Of a stretch of 64,000 nucleotides of DNA, positions 60,150 through 64,000 are shown one piece after another. The stretch spans positions 3,858,474 to 3,922,473 of the forward strand of contig CM030936.1 of NCBI GenBank assembly GCA_018136815.1, given 5' to 3'. Below the pieces are notes generated by a model that worked only from the letters and a program-made list of their open reading frames with translations, made no database searches and was not told the DNA's origin. Made by a program: the position numbers and the translations under genes. This stretch comes from Isochrysis galbana (Eukaryota; Haptophyta; Isochrysidales; Isochrysidaceae). The number at the start of each line of letters is the position of its first letter. Positions within the stretch are counted from its first letter, which is position 1.

Positions 60150-60735
60150 GTGCTTGTTTTGCCTAAACCTTGGCTTGTTGGTTACCTCATGCATACGCTC
60201 TTTTAATGTTCCCAGGGCACTAAGGCACCATTCCCTCAGCAATACCAAGTTTTGTGACATACTTCACGGGGCGTCGGGTCAAATCACAGTTTGTCCTTGA
60301 AATGAAAGAAGTGGCTGATACTCCCATTGGAAAGCTCTCCCACCCATGGTCCCCAGGAGATGAAACGTTGCTTTGATTGCCCTCTTTGAGACCTTAAGTG
60401 ACGACGAAGCGTGATTTTGCCATCCAACGGTCCAATTTGTCAACATACGGCTCAAAAGGGCTAAAAAAAACTCCTCCCGCGTGAGCAGATCGTCCGAGTG
60501 CAGCACCGCAGGCTGAATGTGGCAGCAAAAGTCAACGAAGATAAGCTCTGCAGAGTTGGTCATGGGGAGAGCTTAGGTGTAAAGATGATTTGCTTCAGGG
60601 GAGGTAAAGATGATTTGCTTCAGGGGGTGGGATGTCCCAAAAGCTCACTCTAAGCCACATCAAAGGCGTTGAAGGCCAGAGTCCTTAGATTTCATGGATT
60701 TTCAAGGACACCGTCCTTAGTTTAAGGACAGAACT
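60150..60735 (-). repeat. Unoccupied relative of repeat X
   Basis: The reverse complement aligns with 18010-18387 plus 25901-26076 plus about 30661-30710. It carries an open frame on the minus strand (60563-60279, 94 codons, MTNSAELIFVDFCCHIQPAV) whose start is conserved at 18160. It lacks both the Copia and LINE insertions, showing GGGAGAGCTTT where the Copia copy has AAGAG twice. A diverged terminal palindrome (GTCCTTAAACTAAGGAC) is at about 60700-60725; the other end is lost. Confidence 0.75.
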
Positions 60736-60737
60736 TT

Positions 60738-61300
60738 CTAACCGCAGGAGGATAGCTACGGCGAACCGCTTTGCTGACGATCCAACATGCCGCTTTTGCG
60801 GCATAGCCCCCGAGAGTTCCACTCATATGGCCTCATGTATCGCGACGGAGCCCGTATTCGAATTCATAGAAGGACTTCTGGGGATTAGACTTAGACCGGT
60901 ATCTGAGATAGCCCAACGTCTTTTCTGCTATCAGGTGGATAGACCGCATCCCTCCTCGGGATACTTAGGTATCCTGGCATGGAGGTATATCTTAACTGAC
61001 TTTTACAACATCCAGTATGTATGGCAACGCGGACGGTAGGCGGTAGGTCCGTTAGGTCGATCTTAAGAGCGATCCTTGCGAGGTACCACCTGCTACCTGC
61101 TAGTGACAGCGAAAGTCGGTTTCTTTCAGAGGCTGAAAAAACAACGAGAGAATATGGGGTTACACGCCCCGAGCAACAAACACATAAAGAAAATGATAAG
61201 CCCAAGCCCGCTGTACACGGTGGACAAAGATTTCAACCTAGGAACATCGGAAGACCTCTTGCAGGCGGCAAGAGGTCTGGACATACGAAACATCACCTAG
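60738..61300 (+). pseudogene. LINE ORF2 C-terminal remnant with frameshifts
   Basis: Reads TANRFADDPTCRFCGIAPES then STHMASC, matching the C-terminal zinc finger of the intact LINE (CRLCG...NSTHLARC). After it come LGILAWRYILTDFYNIQYVW and, in another frame, PLYTVDKDFNLGTSEDLLQA ending ARGLDIRNIT, matching the last residues of ORF2. At least one frameshift interrupts it. Divergence is high, so it is an older subfamily member. Confidence 0.8.
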
Positions 61301-61379
61301 GGTATCTAAACCTCTTAGCAGAAACCACAGCGGATATCAATGAGGATCCTACGATATATAAGGGAAGGTAACCCGAGCC

Positions 61380-61780
61380 AACACTAGAGCAAAGAATGAA
61401 CCACGGTCTCCCGCCCCCTTCTCTCCGACTCCTGGCCGAAGTAGCGCGCGCGGCCTCCCCGGAACCAGCTTCTCCGCTAAAGAGGGAACTGGGGGAGGGG
61501 GAGGGGGTTGTTAGGGGTTAAGGTTGGGTAGTAGGGAGGCACACAAGCACACTGTCTCACTCACTGTCTCACGCCGCACGCGTAGCGGGGAATTTTAAAA
61601 AATAAATTTTTACATCTTGGTCGCTCCAACGCCATGGCATCAAATGGCGCGATGGTGGCTCAGTGCATGAATGAGGCTGTGCATGGCAAAGTCTCGGACA
61701 ATGGCTCGAATATGGTGAAAGTCCGGAGCGGTTTTAACGGCGGCTTTTGCGCTGCTCACGCCGTCACGCCATCAGAGGCC
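61380..61780. other. Intergenic stretch
   Basis: 61525-61600 matches the reverse complement of 35355-35420. No gene supported. Confidence 0.5.
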
Positions 61781-61933
61781 TAAAATCGGGTATTTTTTGA
61801 AAATTTTGCCGGATGTGACCCCCCGGTTTTTTTGCTGATCTCCCATACTAGAACCTATAGGGAGCTCATTTAGGCCTTCGTTTGCCCATTACAGATGGTG
61901 CCCTCCGCACCCCCCTGTGAGTGACCGGGCTAC
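61781..61933 (+). repeat. Single-arm copy of the foldback element
   Basis: Shares TTTGAAAATTTTGCCGG, GCTGATCTCCCATACTAGAA, CCTATAGGGAGCTCATTTAG and GTGCCCTCCGCACCCCC with the element at 38629-38912, ending at GTGAGTGACCGGGCTAC. Confidence 0.8.
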
Positions 61934-61939
61934 AAACAT

Positions 61940-63020
61940 ATGAGAATGACTCCTTTATCGGCGATCAACCCGCGCAGTCGACCCCCTCGGCCTCGGCCGT
62001 CCCGCGACAAGCAGCGAATTCTCTACGACGCCGTCTGCAACAATTGGACCCACAGAAACGTTTGCCAAACGTTTGCATCTAGGGACACTTTTTTGGGGTG
62101 GTGATACGGCCAATGAGGCAAAGTTGAGGGGTAGAATTGTAGAATTGTATAAGATGAAAAAAATGAGTGAGGGGGGGGGGGGGTAAAAAAATGGGAACCT
62201 CAAGTTGCACCCTCTTACGGAGTACTGGGGCGCAGAAGATAGGTGTCTCATAGCCATCACCCGAGCCCCTCCGACTTGTGTGTTCCAGGTAGGCGCAAAT
62301 ACCACGTGGATAGGTCATTTGGGATGCTTACAATCACAATCACAATCACGGCTTAGATCGATCGAATCGAGGCGCAACCATAATTATTGAAAAGAAAAAG
62401 GAAAAATTGCAATGCGACTTGGCAAGTTATCGCTTTGTGTGATGCTTATGCTTAGCGGATGCGCCACCACACGCTTTTCTCGGGATACATCGCCATACTA
62501 ACCGATTCGCGCAAATATAATGTGCCATTGCGCATATTTTGTGTGCGCATGTCGCGCACGCATGCTCGTGCATGTGCGACACGCCCGGACTATTTCAACG
62601 ACTTCATCAGGCGCCAGGCCGCACAAGCACGCCATGAATAGGTGGAGTAGGATAACGGCTTGACGATAATTGTCAGTCTCCTTGTGCTGTAGTTGTGCTG
62701 CCCTCATTTCTGTCTATCACGCACCAACAGCACAAAACGTGTGAGTGGAAGCAAGAGGTAGTGAGAAGCTACACACAAGTAGCGTTATGGTGTCGAGGGT
62801 GGCGGGGCAACTAGCCAACATCCGCTCAACCGAGGCCTACAAGGCGTTGTTACGTTGTGGGCGGAAGCGCACGTGAGCACCAGCAATTGGGCAAGGCGCT
62901 CGCGTGGGGCGCTTGACGTGCGCGGCTCACGCATGCACTTGCAGCTCCCCTTGGGCGCAAGATAGCTCGGAGCCCGACATCGATGGTGAGATTGTGAGTA
63001 GTCGGTATCACTCGGGCGCC
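61940..63020. other. Stretch without identified gene
   Basis: Ordinary-composition DNA with a G run at 62170-62183. Small frames on both strands lack motifs. It includes the 3' flank of the DUF1275 gene. Confidence 0.5.
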
Positions 63021-63023
63021 GTG

Positions 63024-63998
63024 TCACACCCATGGCTGGAGGTTGACGCAAATAAGCGCGGCTGCTGGTAATAGCGAGCCGTACGGTACGTACTCCGCGG
63101 CGATGGCGCCCGTGACGGCACCCAATATGTAAGCCACAGCCCCCAAGATGAGGGTGTACACCTCCTCCGGTTCTACCTCGGCTTCGTGCTTTTGCTGCAT
63201 CGCGGCTACCACCATCATGCGAATATCCCATAGCCCCGAAGCCATCCGCGGATGGGACGCTGACCACCAGCGCATCCAGCGGCGGTGTAGGATCTCAGTC
63301 ACCTTTTGCAGGTTGGCACCGATGATCACCGTCGAGGCCTTGAGCGAGGAGCGCGTGGTCCACGCGTTCTGCGCGCCCATTGCCATCGCGGCCAGCGCAC
63401 CTGTTGCCCGAATGTGCGACCTGCCAGCGGCAGCAAAGCGGGGCTCAGCGCGTGTTGCGTGGGCAGACCAGGGAGCTTCGCATCGGCTTACGCACCATTC
63501 GTGCTCTCCGTCGGTGTAGTCCATCATCTTGATGATGGAGCCGATTGTGTCGCACGCCAGCAGCAGCCCACAGATCAAGCAGGCGGAAGCCTTCCTCGAC
63601 GCGCCCTTGTGTGAGATATGAAGAAGGCTGCCGTGCGGCGGCTTAACGCAATCCTGCAGCAACGCATTGCGCCGGCTCGAGTGGCGATGTGTGCACATCA
63701 GGTCGGCGAGCACGCCCAGTTGGAAGGCGAGTATGTTGAGAGCGCACACAGCAGCGTACGTCCACTGCCCGCTCGAGAGCGCGATGCCTAGCTCGACTGC
63801 GTTGCCAGACATGAGGGAGCCAAAGGTGTAGAAGCGGAACTTGGTGTTCGAGTCGACGTACCCAGCCGCGAACGACAGCGAGGCCACCAGTCCCACGCGA
63901 GGAGAGGCGGGCACGGGCGGAAGCACCTGCTGGGCGCCGAGCGCAATGTACTCGCTCTCATCCGCGTCCGGTAGCGCGCTAGCAGAGACGCGGCACAT
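63024..63998 (-). CDS. DUF1275 (YoaK-like) membrane protein, two exons
   Basis: Exon 1 is 63998-63496 and exon 2 is 63420-63024; a 75-bp intron (GTGCGT...GGCAG) restores frame, giving 299 aa. Family features: LVASLSFAAGYVDSNTKFRF, YTFGSLMSGNAVELGIALSS, then LNILAFQLGVLADL, ICGLLLACDTIG, and after the intron RATGALAAMAMGAQNAWTTR with SLKASTVIIGANLQKVTE. Two later hydrophobic helices close the protein (YTLILGAVAYILGAVTGAIA and LLPAAALICVNL). About six membrane segments are expected. The biochemical role of the family is not established. The Met at 63998 is two bases from the window edge, so the true start could lie outside. Confidence 0.85.
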   Translation of the reverse strand: MCRVSASALPDADESEYIALGAQQVLPPVPASPRVGLVASLSFAAGYVDSNTKFRFYTFGSLMSGNAVELGIALSSGQWTYAAVCALNILAFQLGVLADLMCTHRHSSRRNALLQDCVKPPHGSLLHISHKGASRKASACLICGLLLACDTIGSIIKMMDYTDGEHEWCVSRCEAPWSAHATRAEPRFAAAGRSHIRATGALAAMAMGAQNAWTTRSSLKASTVIIGANLQKVTEILHRRWMRWWSASHPRMASGLWDIRMMVVAAMQQKHEAEVEPEEVYTLILGAVAYILGAVTGAIAAEYVPYGSLLPAAALICVNLQPWV

Positions 63999-64000
63999 GC

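Overview
The window looks like nuclear DNA of a GC-rich, TE-laden unicellular alga with a plastid of red secondary origin. The evidence is: short GT-AG introns (73-254 bp) whose removal restores frame exactly in five genes; a lumenal protein with a signal peptide, a short linker and a twin-arginine signal; a cyanobacterial-type MoeB-rhodanese; and a dense mix of LINE, Copia, Gypsy, hAT and piggyBac remains. A haptophyte (or a similar chromist) is my inference, not a proven assignment. Two 100-N assembly gaps lie at 15160-15259 and 44003-44102.

Host genes, left to right: a GH5 exo-1,3-beta-glucanase (minus, running off the left edge); an FKBP prolyl isomerase with an extra N-terminal helical domain (minus, 5669-6301); a predicted thylakoid-lumen protein (minus, 10918-11506); an Mpv17/PMP22 membrane protein (plus, 12023-12538); a SETD9-like SET protein (plus, 13949-14812); a 5S rRNA gene (minus, 17122-17234) inside an inverted-repeat unit; a delta-9 acyl-CoA desaturase (minus, 32853-33782); a MoeB/ThiF-rhodanese sulfurtransferase (plus, 35987-37325); an 874-aa TRPM-like SLOG/LSDAT protein with SLATT-type membrane modules (minus, 44938-47717); an unassigned 236-aa protein (plus, 54896-55606); a plastid-targeted-looking HAD phosphatase (minus, 57693-58993); and a DUF1275/YoaK membrane protein (minus, 63024-63998). 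These are independent eukaryotic genes, not an operon.

Between them lies a layered transposon landscape. A nearly pristine Copia element (18388-25900, LTRs differing at 1 of 613 positions, TSD AAGAG) and a 5'-truncated LINE with an intact 1413-codon ORF2 (26077-30660, 16-bp TSD) both sit inside one older repeat, whose unoccupied relative at about 60.15-60.74 kb shows both pre-insertion sites. A 1.26-kb miniature LTR element (51957-53212, minus) has the same terminal bases, primer-binding site and polypurine tract as the Copia element. LINE 5' ends recur, most with a small hairpin just upstream of a conserved start codon. Also present are a hAT element with an 8-bp TSD (2785-3523), a piggyBac-like element bounded by TTAA (59217-59898), an internally deleted LINE with an 18-bp TSD (50543-51478), Gypsy integrase pieces, a long foldback palindrome and an 800-bp 7-mer array.

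The most unusual protein is the SLOG-SLATT fusion. The most informative mobile-element result is the autonomous/non-autonomous LTR pair with shared priming signals.
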